Made by a program: the position numbers and the translations under genes. From assembly GCA_903821255.1 (NCBI GenBank), contig CAIJKT010000599.1:1-9827 (forward strand): 9,827 nucleotides of DNA. Reading direction: 5' to 3'. Origin of the DNA: an uncultured Lentisphaeria bacterium (GTDB lineage: Bacteria > Verrucomicrobiota > Lentisphaeria > Victivallales > Victivallaceae). Of this stretch, positions 1 through 6,838 are shown piece after piece; within the stretch, counting starts at the first letter, position 1, and every line of letters begins with the position of its first letter. The notes under the pieces were generated by a model, which did not search any database, had not been told where the DNA came from, and saw only the letters and a program-made list of their open reading frames with translations.

Positions 1-12
1 AAGAGGTGGATC

Positions 13-1182
13 ATGTCTGAAAAACCGTGGGATGGACGTCATTTGCTGCTGCTTAGCGGACCGATGGGAACAGGCCATGTTCAGGCCTCGCTGGCGCTGG
101 CCAAGTATGCAAGTGAGCGCTATCCTGAAATGAAAGTGACTCATCTCAATGTCGTCGAACTGATGACGCCGGGATTGAAGATATTTTTTACTGACTATTA
201 TCATTTTATGCTGCGCCATATGTCGCTCATCTGGCGCTACATGTATCACTCATCGAATGTGCCGCCGGCCCATGCCCCGGTTTTCAGGAAACTGCTGGCT
301 GCATGGCGCGGCACATTCGAGAGGCGTCTGATAAAGCGGATTACAGAGTGTAATCCGGACTATATTATCTGTACTCATTTTTTACCTGCTGAAGTGCTCG
401 GCAGAGCAAAAAGCGAGCGGAGAATAAACTGTTTTACGTCCAGCGTGATAACCGATTTTTCGGTACACTGGGTCTATATCCAGACACAGTTGGATCTGTT
501 TTTTGTTGCCAATCACGATATGTCGCTGATTATGCACTTGCGTGGTGTCGGACGGGAAAAGATCTATATCACCGGCTGTCCTATTTTACCCGGGTTTTCT
601 AAATCTTATTCCGACGAAGATAAAAAACGGTTGCGTGCTGAACTGGGGCTGCCGCCTGATGCTAATTTGATAATGGTAATGATGGGCGGCGAAAATATTG
701 GTCGAATTGCGCTTATTACCAGGACTTTGCTGGATAATTTCCCCGGAGTATCCGTGTTGGCAATGACCGGCAGAGATAAAAAACTGTATCAGCAAATAGA
801 GAAAATTGAGAAGAAATATCCGGGCAGGGTTTTCCCTATCTCATTTACTACACGGGTTAATGATTACATGGCCATCTGTTATCTGGTAGTTTCCAAACCG
901 GGTGGAATAACGATATCAGAATGTCTGGCGATGAAGAAGCCTATTATTGTCATGGACCCGATTCCCGGGCATGAAGAAAAGAATGCGGCATATCTGGCCA
1001 CTCACGGGCTGGCCGCTTTCTCTGAAAGCCTGACCGACCTTACCCTGATGGACGCCGAGCCAGGAGCTACCTGGATGCAGATGGTTTCGAATAACCACAG
1101 TATTTATGACCGGCATGATGCCGCCGGGAAAATTTTGAAAGTAGTTATTGAGTGGGAAGGCAACCCTCCTGTTCAAAATTGA
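13..1182 (+). CDS. Family GT28 glycosyltransferase, MGDG synthase / diacylglycerol glucosyltransferase type
   Basis: This 389-residue protein probably moves a sugar from a UDP-sugar to a membrane lipid such as diacylglycerol, acting at the inner face of the cytoplasmic membrane. The N-terminal acceptor-binding domain carries the GTGHVQAS glycine loop (residues 19-26) typical of the MGDG-synthase N-domain. The C-terminal nucleotide-sugar domain has the GT28 signature SKPGG (294-298), then an acidic residue a few positions on, then PGHEEKN (318-324). The length matches UgtP-like enzymes (about 380 residues). No signal peptide or transmembrane helix is evident, as expected for a peripheral membrane enzyme. 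The start is supported by a strong purine-rich site (GAGGTGG, 3-9) just upstream. Its 3' end overlaps the convergent dinB gene by 10 bp. The family is clear. The acceptor (diacylglycerol or another lipid) and the sugar are inferred and could differ; MurG-like activity is less likely because the N-domain is of the MGDG type. Confidence 0.85.
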   Translation: MSEKPWDGRHLLLLSGPMGTGHVQASLALAKYASERYPEMKVTHLNVVELMTPGLKIFFTDYYHFMLRHMSLIWRYMYHSSNVPPAHAPVFRKLLAAWRGTFERRLIKRITECNPDYIICTHFLPAEVLGRAKSERRINCFTSSVITDFSVHWVYIQTQLDLFFVANHDMSLIMHLRGVGREKIYITGCPILPGFSKSYSDEDKKRLRAELGLPPDANLIMVMMGGENIGRIALITRTLLDNFPGVSVLAMTGRDKKLYQQIEKIEKKYPGRVFPISFTTRVNDYMAICYLVVSKPGGITISECLAMKKPIIVMDPIPGHEEKNAAYLATHGLAAFSESLTDLTLMDAEPGATWMQMVSNNHSIYDRHDAAGKILKVVIEWEGNPPVQN

Positions 1183-2246
1183 AATTCCAACTGCACCGGG
1201 CCGGATTCCTGTTCGGGAAAGCCGGAGACGGTGACGCCGAGCAGGCGGACTTTGCGCCGGCCGGCCTCCGTTTTTTTCAGCAGGCTGATGGCGGTATTCC
1301 GGATAAAGTCATATTCATTAATCAGACAGGGAAGGGTGAGGCTGCGGGTAACTGTCTGGAAGTTTTCGTAGCGCAGTTTTAGGGAGACTGTCCTGCCGGC
1401 GAGGCCCTCTTCTTTCAGCAGAGATTCCACTTCACGGGATAAATCTTCCAGAATTTTGATTATTTCAGGGATGTCGGAAATATCAATTTGCAGCGTGGTT
1501 TCCCGTCCGAGCGATTTGCGCGGAACATCAGTTTCAACTTCCCTGTCGTCAAAACCCCGTACGATATTGTAATAGTAGAGGCCTGATTTGCCGAAATTTC
1601 TGATCAGTTCAGCCTGGTCAAAGTTCTTTAAATCCAGGCCGTTATTGATGCCCAGCGCCTTCATCTTTCCGGCAGTGACTTTGCCGACGCCGTAGAATTT
1701 GCCGATAGGCAGTTTTTCGAGAAAATCATTGGCCTTGTCAGGCGTAATCACGGTCAGCCCGTCAGGTTTGTTGATGTCGGACGCCACTTTTGCCAGAAAC
1801 ATGTTGAAAGATACTCCGGCAGAGGCGGTAAGCCCGGTTTCCCGATGGATGCGTTCACGGATTTCCGCGGCCAGCAGCGTTGCGGAACGGCAATGTTGCT
1901 TGTTTTCAGTAACATCGAGAAAGGCTTCATCCACTGATACCGGTTCAACCAGATCGGTATAATCATAAAATATCTTCTGTATCTGAGCCGAAACGGCGGC
2001 ATATTTTTCCATGTTCACCGGCAGAAAAATTCCTTGCGGACAGAGTTTCTTCGCCTGTCCGGCCGGCATTGCCGAATGAACGCCGAATTTTCTGGCTTCG
2101 TATGAACAGGTACTGACGACCCCGCGTTTCCCGGGATCGCCGCCGACGATCACCGGTTTGCCGCGCAGCGCCGGATTGTCGCGGATCTCGATTGAAGCGA
2201 AAAACGCATCCATATCAATATGTATGATTTTACGGATTTTCGTCAT
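1173..2246 (-). CDS. dinB: DNA polymerase IV (Y-family translesion polymerase)
   Basis: This low-fidelity polymerase extends primers past damaged or stalled template sites. The 357 residues match the usual Pol IV length. The palm has the first metal-binding motif IDMDAFFASIE with D11, and F16 at the steric-gate position. The second catalytic motif SVDEAFLDV supplies D106 and E107. SAGVSFNMFLAKVASDINKP (142-161) is the conserved fingers/palm segment; M149 replaces the lysine often seen there. A helix-hairpin-helix thumb follows (FYGVGKVTAGK, about 184-194), then the little-finger domain. The extreme C-terminus, QLEFQF (352-357), fits a beta-clamp binding motif, as in the E. coli enzyme. The start has only a weak upstream AGG. 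It lies 82 bp downstream of the secreted-protein gene and its terminator, so it is probably transcribed on its own. I see no obvious E. coli-type LexA box (CTGT-N8-ACAG) in that gap. Confidence 0.97.
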   Translation of the reverse strand: MTKIRKIIHIDMDAFFASIEIRDNPALRGKPVIVGGDPGKRGVVSTCSYEARKFGVHSAMPAGQAKKLCPQGIFLPVNMEKYAAVSAQIQKIFYDYTDLVEPVSVDEAFLDVTENKQHCRSATLLAAEIRERIHRETGLTASAGVSFNMFLAKVASDINKPDGLTVITPDKANDFLEKLPIGKFYGVGKVTAGKMKALGINNGLDLKNFDQAELIRNFGKSGLYYYNIVRGFDDREVETDVPRKSLGRETTLQIDISDIPEIIKILEDLSREVESLLKEEGLAGRTVSLKLRYENFQTVTRSLTLPCLINEYDFIRNTAISLLKKTEAGRRKVRLLGVTVSGFPEQESGPVQLEFQF

Positions 2247-2277
2247 TTTTGAAGCCTGATAAAGTTTTATCTAAAAT

Positions 2278-2307
2278 AATAAAGGCCGGGGCAAGCCGGC
2301 CTTTATT
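2278..2307 (-). terminator. Intrinsic terminator of the secreted-protein gene
   Basis: A perfect 12-bp inverted repeat, AATAAAGGCCGG (2278-2289) and its complement (2296-2307), encloses a 6-nt loop. Read on the minus strand, the GC-rich core is followed by a T-rich tail (TTTATTATTTTAG). It begins 21 nt past the stop codon of the gene ending at 2329, the expected place for a Rho-independent terminator. It also sits directly upstream of dinB, so it should insulate dinB from read-through. On the plus strand the T-run after the stem is short, so activity there is probably weaker. Confidence 0.85.
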
Positions 2308-2328
2308 GAACAATTGAGAGAATTGAAA

Positions 2329-3564
2329 TTACCGGCGTCCGCCGCCACCCATTCCGCCGGCTCTGCCGCCGCCAAATCCACCGCCACCCGTTCCACCGCC
2401 GGAATAGGCCTGATGGAAATTGCCGACTCGCATTGATTGTCCGTAATTTCGTTGTCCGCCTCCCGCGTTCGGGATAGCACCTGGGCGTGATTCCTGCCGG
2501 TTTATCGATTGCTCATAAGCATTGATCCGGTTATCAAAATTATTGATATTGGCGTTGTTGCTGTATACCGGTTTCGGCACGGGGCGCGGCGTCGGTCTCG
2601 GATGCGGACGGTTATGATGATGCCAGTACCAGTTTACCGGATAATAGGAGCCGCCGACACAATAAGTATAGCCGTAACCGTCGTCCGGAGTATAGTTGAA
2701 ATTATTATCAACCGGTATTGGCTGAGTCTGCTGGCTGCTGTCTGCGCTGCCGCTGGACGAGTCGGCTGGTTGAGACGCATTGGCTGAAGCGCTGGAATTA
2801 TCGCCGGCGGCAGCGTTATTGTCCTGATCCGGCGCGGGAATATCCTCCTGCGGCGGAGGGGTATTCTGAGTGTTCATGGACGCTGCATATTCTCCATAAA
2901 TGTTCAGGTATTTATTGATAATATCCACTGAACGGTTGACGCTTTCGGTGAAAACCGGAATGCCGTTGACCTTCTGATATGTGGCCTGGGCTCCTGTCGG
3001 ATAAATATACCCGGTCCAGACATCGTCAGGCGGCAGATTTACGCCATCCAGCAGCACTTTTTTGCTTTTAATCGGCTTCCCGGTGGTGACTTCCTGGACT
3101 TCCACTACGCAACCCTGCTGGATCGGACCGACTGATTTAATTTTCACTAAGCGGCGCAAGGCAAAAACGGCATACCTCAAATCTGCCGGATTGATGTTGA
3201 TGTCGGCACCTGCAAGTTTCTGCTGGACTTCTTTTTTGATCGCCTCCAGACGGTTTTTTTCGGTGCCGGCAACATCTTCCATTTCTGAAGATGAGTATTG
3301 CTTGACTTTCGCATCAAACTGCTGGCTTGTCACCGGCGTATAACCAAACCGTTTCTGGATATCCGCCGGAAGGTTGGTGAACGCAAGTCCGCGCAGGATG
3401 TAATTGCCGCCGGCATCAGTATAGCCGATATCAATTCCGGAAGGGTTTACTCCCTCAATGGTGATATTTTTATAAATTGTGCCATCGACAGTTTGGATAT
3501 CTTCCGCATAGGCAAGACAGGGAAACAATATGAGCCCGGTAAGCAGGAACAGCAGTTTTTTCAT
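2329..3564 (-). CDS. Secreted low-complexity protein of unknown function
   Basis: I do not recognise a named family. Residues 1-20 form a clear Sec signal peptide: KK, a hydrophobic core, then AYA before ED, with cleavage likely after A20. Residues 22-76 contain a motif (DGTIYKNITIEGVNPSGIDI, then LPADIQKRFGYTP) that resembles N-terminal segments I associate with exported Verrucomicrobia/Lentisphaerae proteins. A charged, probably helical stretch follows (about 82-118), then a compact folded-looking part (120-225). Residues 230-285 are rich in Pro, Asn, Ser and Gln like a linker. The C-terminal third has Tyr/Trp and HHH (315-317), an alternating Pro-Arg/Pro-Lys run (320-332), an Asn-rich stretch and a glycine-rich tail from about 387 to the end. 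The ATG at 3564 has a well-spaced GGAG site upstream. It probably acts in the periplasm, outer membrane or outside the cell. A surface, matrix or wall-contacting role is possible but unproven. Confidence 0.8.
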   Translation of the reverse strand: MKKLLFLLTGLILFPCLAYAEDIQTVDGTIYKNITIEGVNPSGIDIGYTDAGGNYILRGLAFTNLPADIQKRFGYTPVTSQQFDAKVKQYSSSEMEDVAGTEKNRLEAIKKEVQQKLAGADININPADLRYAVFALRRLVKIKSVGPIQQGCVVEVQEVTTGKPIKSKKVLLDGVNLPPDDVWTGYIYPTGAQATYQKVNGIPVFTESVNRSVDIINKYLNIYGEYAASMNTQNTPPPQEDIPAPDQDNNAAAGDNSSASANASQPADSSSGSADSSQQTQPIPVDNNFNYTPDDGYGYTYCVGGSYYPVNWYWHHHNRPHPRPTPRPVPKPVYSNNANINNFDNRINAYEQSINRQESRPGAIPNAGGGQRNYGQSMRVGNFHQAYSGGGTGGGGFGGGRAGGMGGGGRR

Positions 3565-3615
3565 CTTTCCGCTCCGTCTGTAAGGATTATTTTGGGTTTT
3601 CTCTCTGATTACTAT

Positions 3616-3645
3616 ATACTATTAACCGGAATTCCAATTAGTCAA
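3616..3645 (-). promoter_or_regulatory. Candidate sigma-70-type promoter for the secreted-protein gene
   Basis: On the minus strand a -35 hexamer TTGACT (3640-3645, 5 of 6 matches to consensus) is followed by an 18-bp spacer and a -10-like TAGTAT (3616-3621, 4 of 6 matches). The region is AT-rich and lies about 50-80 bp upstream of the start codon at 3564. A TATAGT sequence a few bases further on is a better -10 match but is too far from the -35. Judged by eye only. Confidence 0.4.
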
Positions 3646-3690
3646 TAAAAATAAACAGCGGTATTCTTTAATTCTGAATAAGTTAGTTTA

Positions 3691-4848
3691 TTATTCCTGG
3701 TTATGCTCAGTTTCCGGTTTCTCTGCTGTGGTTTGATCCAGCTCTGCTGTTTTGCAGTGGTCCTGGTATACGGCATACTGGATCATGCTCATGAACAGCA
3801 GCATCAGCATCGCCTGGGAGAGAATCACCATGTCGATTTTGTAATCACCCCAGAGCAGCGGCAGAACGCTGAGTCCGATGATCAGGGCCATCAGATGCAC
3901 CATCTGGACGGCGCGTTTCCGGCTCATGCCCATTTTTACGAAACGGTGCGAAAGATGATTATGATCCCCGATGTATACGGGTTTGTGGTGGTAAAGCCGG
4001 ATTGCAACCACGGAAAAGGTGTCGAACAGCGGGATTGCCAGGATGAACAGCGGGATCAGGATTGGAAAACGGGTAAGTGAATAATCACGGGAGAAGTAAG
4101 TGACGCTGGCGCTCATTACCGCCAGCAGATATCCCAGCAGATGGCTGCCGGAATCGCCCATGAAGATAGTTGCCGGGGAGTGGTTGAAAAACCAGAATCC
4201 GACACAGATGCCGCAGGTCAGCGCCCCGAATACGGCGATAAAATATTGGCCGTTCATGGCGGCTACGGCGGTGAAAAGCGCCATTGCGATTGTAACTGTT
4301 CCCACCGCCAGCCCGTCCATGTTGTCAAAGAAATTGATGGCATTGATCAGCAGCATGATCCAGAACACCGAGATGCACCAGATGATGGCCGGATTGTTGA
4401 AAAATACGCTTATTTTGATACCGCCTAAAGTGACGGCGACGGCGGCAATGACAAACTGGCCGAGGAACTTGGTGCCGGCCTTGAGCGAAAATTTGTCATC
4501 GAACAGGCCAAGCATCGTGGCGAGAAATGCGCCGAGGCAGATAAAAAACACCCTGCCGCCGACATAATTTACTCCGGAGATGTTATTGGACAGGTCTTTG
4601 GAGACCGTTCCGGAATTGAACGCGTTAATTGCGACATAACCCAGAATGATCGCGAGAATCCACGCTGAAAACATTGCGGCGCCGCCCAATAGCGGCGTAG
4701 CCTTGGCGTGTTTTTTATGGTCTTCGCACTTGGGACGGTCCATGAAATCAGTCTTTTCAGCGATTTTCTGAAAAACCGGAGTAAAGCCCAGCGACAGTAC
4801 TGCACCAAGAAGAAACACAAACAAGTAAAGGTGCTGCCATAAAATCAT
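3691..4848 (-). CDS. WecA/TagO-type polyprenyl-phosphate sugar-1-phosphate transferase
   Basis: This polytopic membrane enzyme (385 residues) should transfer a HexNAc-1-phosphate, probably GlcNAc-1-P, from its UDP form to undecaprenyl phosphate, starting a lipid-linked surface glycan. It belongs to the MraY/WecA superfamily. Family motifs appear in order: GLFDDK with D117-D118 in the first cytoplasmic loop, NAINFFDNMDGLAVG (169-183) with D178, FMGDSG (229-234), and GDHNHLSHR (294-302), the histidine-rich loop typical of the WecA/TagO branch and not MraY. About ten or eleven hydrophobic segments are visible. A polar tail of about 25 residues (EKPETEHNQE at the end) follows the last helix. The start at 4848 has an AAGGA site about 6 nt upstream. 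It is transcribed divergently from the radical SAM gene. O-antigen, capsule or teichoic-like glycan are all possible products; the sugar cannot be read from the sequence. Confidence 0.9.
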   Translation of the reverse strand: MILWQHLYLFVFLLGAVLSLGFTPVFQKIAEKTDFMDRPKCEDHKKHAKATPLLGGAAMFSAWILAIILGYVAINAFNSGTVSKDLSNNISGVNYVGGRVFFICLGAFLATMLGLFDDKFSLKAGTKFLGQFVIAAVAVTLGGIKISVFFNNPAIIWCISVFWIMLLINAINFFDNMDGLAVGTVTIAMALFTAVAAMNGQYFIAVFGALTCGICVGFWFFNHSPATIFMGDSGSHLLGYLLAVMSASVTYFSRDYSLTRFPILIPLFILAIPLFDTFSVVAIRLYHHKPVYIGDHNHLSHRFVKMGMSRKRAVQMVHLMALIIGLSVLPLLWGDYKIDMVILSQAMLMLLFMSMIQYAVYQDHCKTAELDQTTAEKPETEHNQE

Positions 4849-4872
4849 TTAGATTCCTTCGTATTTGTTTTT

Positions 4873-4898
4873 ACTTTCACATTGAAAAATGCGAAAGT
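4873..4898. promoter_or_regulatory. Imperfect palindrome / stem-loop in a divergent promoter region
   Basis: ACTTTC (4873-4878) pairs with GAAAGT (4893-4898). After one A-C mismatch, CATT (4880-4883) pairs with AATG (4888-4891) around a GAAA loop. This gives 10 paired bases of 11 in a 26-nt element. It sits 25 bp upstream of the start codon at 4848, between the two divergent genes. It could be an operator for a dimeric regulator, or a hairpin in the 5' leader of the minus-strand transferase mRNA. The structure is visible directly; the function is inferred. Confidence 0.4.
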
Positions 4899-4928
4899 TT
4901 CAGTATTCTTAAATCCATTAGTATTTCT

Positions 4929-4934
4929 ACTATA
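4929..4934 (-). promoter_or_regulatory. Candidate -10 box for the WecA/TagO-like gene
   Basis: The minus strand reads TATAGT here, a 5-of-6 match to the bacterial -10 consensus, in the AT-rich divergent gap about 80 bp upstream of the start codon at 4848. No good -35 hexamer lies 16-18 bp further upstream. Transcription from here would place the 4873-4898 hairpin in the mRNA leader. On the plus strand the overlapping TACTAT (4928-4933) could serve the radical SAM gene, also without a clear -35. Confidence 0.3.
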
Positions 4935-4972
4935 GCAGATATTGTTTAATTTAAAAATAGAAGATTATAATT

Positions 4973-5920
4973 ATGAGATCACAATATGTGTTCGGCCCGG
5001 TTGCTTCCAGGCGGCTCGGGATATCGCTCGGGATTGATCTGGTGCCGTCTAAAACCTGTTCGCTGAACTGTGTTTACTGCGAAGCCGGTGAAACCGATGC
5101 GCTTTTACTGGATCGCAGGGAATATGTTCCGATCGACGATGTTCTGACCCAGCTTGAAAAGGTGCTGGAGTCAAACATTAAAATTGATTATCTGACTTTC
5201 TCCGGGGCCGGCGAGCCGACACTGAATTCCGGGCTGGGACGGGTTGTTGATTTCATCAAGTCCCGCTACCCGCAGTATCCGGTCTGTCTGCTGACTAACG
5301 GAACCCTGCTGGGCGATCCGCAGTTGCAGAAAGAGATCGAAAAGGTTGACCTGGTGATTCCGTCGCTGGACGCATCCTCGCAGGAGGAGTTTGAAAAGAT
5401 CAACCGCCCGGTTCAAGGACTGGATTTTGACTCATTATGCCGGGGGTTGTTCGAATATGGCCGGAAGCGTACTTCCAAAGTATGGCTGGAACTGTTTATT
5501 GTTCCCGATGTAAATGATTCGGACGAGTCTATCGCGAGATTTGCCGGGATTGTCAAAGCCATTAATCCGGATAAAGTTCAATTGAATACTCTGGACCGTC
5601 CCGGCTGTGTTGACTGGATCAAGCCTTCTTCGCGCGAAAACACGCTGCGGTTTGTCCGGGCGCTGGAGCCGTTTGTGCCGGTGGAGGCCGTTGGACCTTT
5701 CAGATACAAGAGCGCCGCGCTGCGGTCGGATGTCAGGCTTGAGGAATTTGATCAGAAGATAATGGATCTGGTGGGCCGCCGCCCCTGTACTGTTGACGAT
5801 TTGCGGGTGGCCCTGGGCGCCGATGAGAAAACGGTGAAGGCGCATCTCGACATTTTGCTGCGTTCCGGCAGGATTCAATCCGAGCGGCAGCCCCGGGGCG
5901 ATTTCTTCAGTCTCGCCTGA
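4973..5920 (+). CDS. Radical SAM protein, TYW1-like (COG0731 type), with C-terminal winged-helix-like region
   Basis: This 315-residue iron-sulfur enzyme is expected to bind a [4Fe-4S] cluster and cleave S-adenosylmethionine to start a radical reaction; its substrate is unknown. The cluster motif is CSLNCVYC (C29, C33, C36; CX3CX2C). It follows the opening typical of this family, FGPVASRRLGISLGIDLVP (7-25), which also supports the chosen start even though no good ribosome binding site precedes it. The SAM-binding GEP motif lies in FSGAGEPTLN (about 76-85). LLTNGTLL and IPSLDA mark later strands of the barrel. Roughly residues 245-315 look like a small helical winged-helix DNA-binding-like domain (DDLRVALGADEKTVKAHLDI). 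Archaeal relatives make wybutosine precursors in tRNA-Phe, but bacteria generally lack that modification, so a wyosine annotation should not be transferred. It is divergent from the WecA-like gene and 57 bp upstream of the DUF2293 gene. Confidence 0.9.
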   Translation: MRSQYVFGPVASRRLGISLGIDLVPSKTCSLNCVYCEAGETDALLLDRREYVPIDDVLTQLEKVLESNIKIDYLTFSGAGEPTLNSGLGRVVDFIKSRYPQYPVCLLTNGTLLGDPQLQKEIEKVDLVIPSLDASSQEEFEKINRPVQGLDFDSLCRGLFEYGRKRTSKVWLELFIVPDVNDSDESIARFAGIVKAINPDKVQLNTLDRPGCVDWIKPSSRENTLRFVRALEPFVPVEAVGPFRYKSAALRSDVRLEEFDQKIMDLVGRRPCTVDDLRVALGADEKTVKAHLDILLRSGRIQSERQPRGDFFSLA

Positions 5921-5927
5921 AACCGCG

Positions 5928-5962
5928 CGGACTCTACGGACACAACGGACATAACGGACATA
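5928..5962. repeat. 9-bp-period tandem repeat, about four copies
   Basis: Successive units are CGGACTCTA (5928-5936), CGGACACAA (5937-5945), CGGACATAA (5946-5954) and CGGACATA (5955-5962, one base short), followed by a partial CGG. Every unit keeps CGGAC; the last four positions vary. The array starts 7 nt after the stop codon of the radical SAM gene and ends 15 nt before the start of the DUF2293 gene, so it fills most of the 57-bp gap. It does not code within either gene. Confidence 0.8.
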
Positions 5963-5977
5963 CGGGCTGATAAATAA

Positions 5978-6655
5978 ATGGCAGTTAAAAAAGAAGAATT
6001 TGTGGTATGGGCCGGCTGCACAGCGGACAAGGTGCTGCATGAGGGGCAGACTTTAATTCCGCCGGCCGGGTGGATTTTTGTGGAGAGCGGGGACGCCGGA
6101 TTGACGCGCCGACTCAAGGCTGCCGGGGATTACTGGCTTATGGTGCATCGCCGCCGCAATCGCATTGAGGCAACCGGCCTGTGGGTTTCCGCCGATGCCG
6201 TGAGGGAGGTTGAGACCCGGCTGGAAGCGGAACGTTCCGACCCGGCACATTTGAAAAAACTGGAGTCGGGCAAAAAATACCGCGAGGCGAAACAGGAAAA
6301 ATATGAAATTGAATTTCGCAGTGCGGTTTTGTCCTTTCTGGCATTTGCCGGAAAATGGTCCGCGTTTGCTGAAATGCTTGCCGATGCCGTGACGGTTCAT
6401 GCCGTGCCGGTCGGCAGCGGCACTGTCGCCAGAACGCTGCGGATTCCGCTGGAACGCCGGGCGGAAGCGGCGGTGATTGCATGGATGCGTCATCAAACGA
6501 CCGCGTATGACAATATGTCCATTGCACGCATCAAAGGGGAGCGCCGTGAAGTCCGCCGCAGACTTGCTGAACGTTCACGCCAGCTTCTGAGCAAATACCG
6601 TTCCGGCGAAGACGTTGATACAGCGCTCTGTCCGTTGGCGAAGGTATTAAAATGA
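5978..6655 (+). CDS. DUF2293 domain protein of unknown function
   Basis: The 225-residue product has no signal peptide or membrane segment and is probably cytoplasmic. Its C-terminal half (about 128-208) matches my knowledge of DUF2293: a segment containing HAVPVGSGTVARTLRIPLE (141-159), then AAVIAWMRHQTTAYDNM (164-180), then a basic helix rich in arginine (GERREVRRRLAERSRQLL). The N-terminal half, including PPAGWIFVESGDAGLTRRLK (28-47) and a charged helix around 75-110, also resembles full-length bacterial members. The conserved Arg-His in RHQTTAYD and the many basic residues hint at nucleic-acid contact, but no function is established for the family. No Shine-Dalgarno sequence precedes the ATG, because the 9-bp tandem repeat occupies that region. 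It lies 57 bp after the radical SAM gene on the same strand and may be co-transcribed with it. Confidence 0.85.
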   Translation: MAVKKEEFVVWAGCTADKVLHEGQTLIPPAGWIFVESGDAGLTRRLKAAGDYWLMVHRRRNRIEATGLWVSADAVREVETRLEAERSDPAHLKKLESGKKYREAKQEKYEIEFRSAVLSFLAFAGKWSAFAEMLADAVTVHAVPVGSGTVARTLRIPLERRAEAAVIAWMRHQTTAYDNMSIARIKGERREVRRRLAERSRQLLSKYRSGEDVDTALCPLAKVLK

Positions 6656-6810
6656 TGTCATTCCGTCCAGGAAGCGGTATCTTTTTAACGTTATGATTCT
6701 GCTGAATAAATAGCCGGTCAGCCATTAACAGCCATCATTCCTTCCGGCAAAAATCAACATGCGCATTACAATTTTCCTTGGATTTGCCGTGATTACCGGC
6801 TTTGGGGCTC

Positions 6811-6838
6811 TTGTTAAATGGCGTACATGGTGTATTTT
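6811..6838 (+). promoter_or_regulatory. Weak candidate promoter for the lipoprotein operon
   Basis: TTGTTA (6811-6816, 4 of 6 matches to a -35) and TATTTT (6833-6838, 4 of 6 matches to a -10) are separated by 16 bp, about 40 bp upstream of the lipoprotein start. A promoter is expected somewhere in the 219-bp gap (6656-6874), as this is the only sizeable gap before the plus-strand run to the window end. The match is modest. The rest of the gap contains two direct copies of CAGCCAT (6719-6725 and 6729-6735) and no convincing terminator. Confidence 0.25.

Noticed and set aside
1200..1226. Possible hairpin (CCGG/TTCC paired with GGAA/CCGG) near the convergent gene ends
   Set aside because: The stem is interrupted, has no T-run on either strand and lies inside the dinB coding sequence.
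2247..2328. LexA/SOS box upstream of dinB
   Set aside because: No CTGT-N8-ACAG or GAAC-N4-GTTC type site was found in the 82-bp gap. A lineage-specific box cannot be excluded.
3661..3690. Possible terminator after the WecA-like gene (TATTC paired with GAATA on the minus strand)
   Set aside because: It has only five AT-rich pairs and no GC core, so it is unlikely to terminate transcription.
4100..4567. 155-codon plus-strand open frame inside the WecA-like gene
   Set aside because: It is antisense to a clear membrane enzyme with all family motifs, and its own translation shows no recognisable domain.
5435..6117. Long minus-strand open frames across the radical SAM/DUF2293 junction
   Set aside because: They lie antisense to well-supported genes. 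The periodic V-R-x-V-R or S-V-x-S-V peptides they encode are translations of the 9-bp tandem repeat.
6661..6686. Possible terminator after the DUF2293 gene (TTCC-GTCCA-GGAA followed some bases later by TTTTT)
   Set aside because: The stem is only four base pairs and is separated from the T-run by eight bases, so it is too weak to call.
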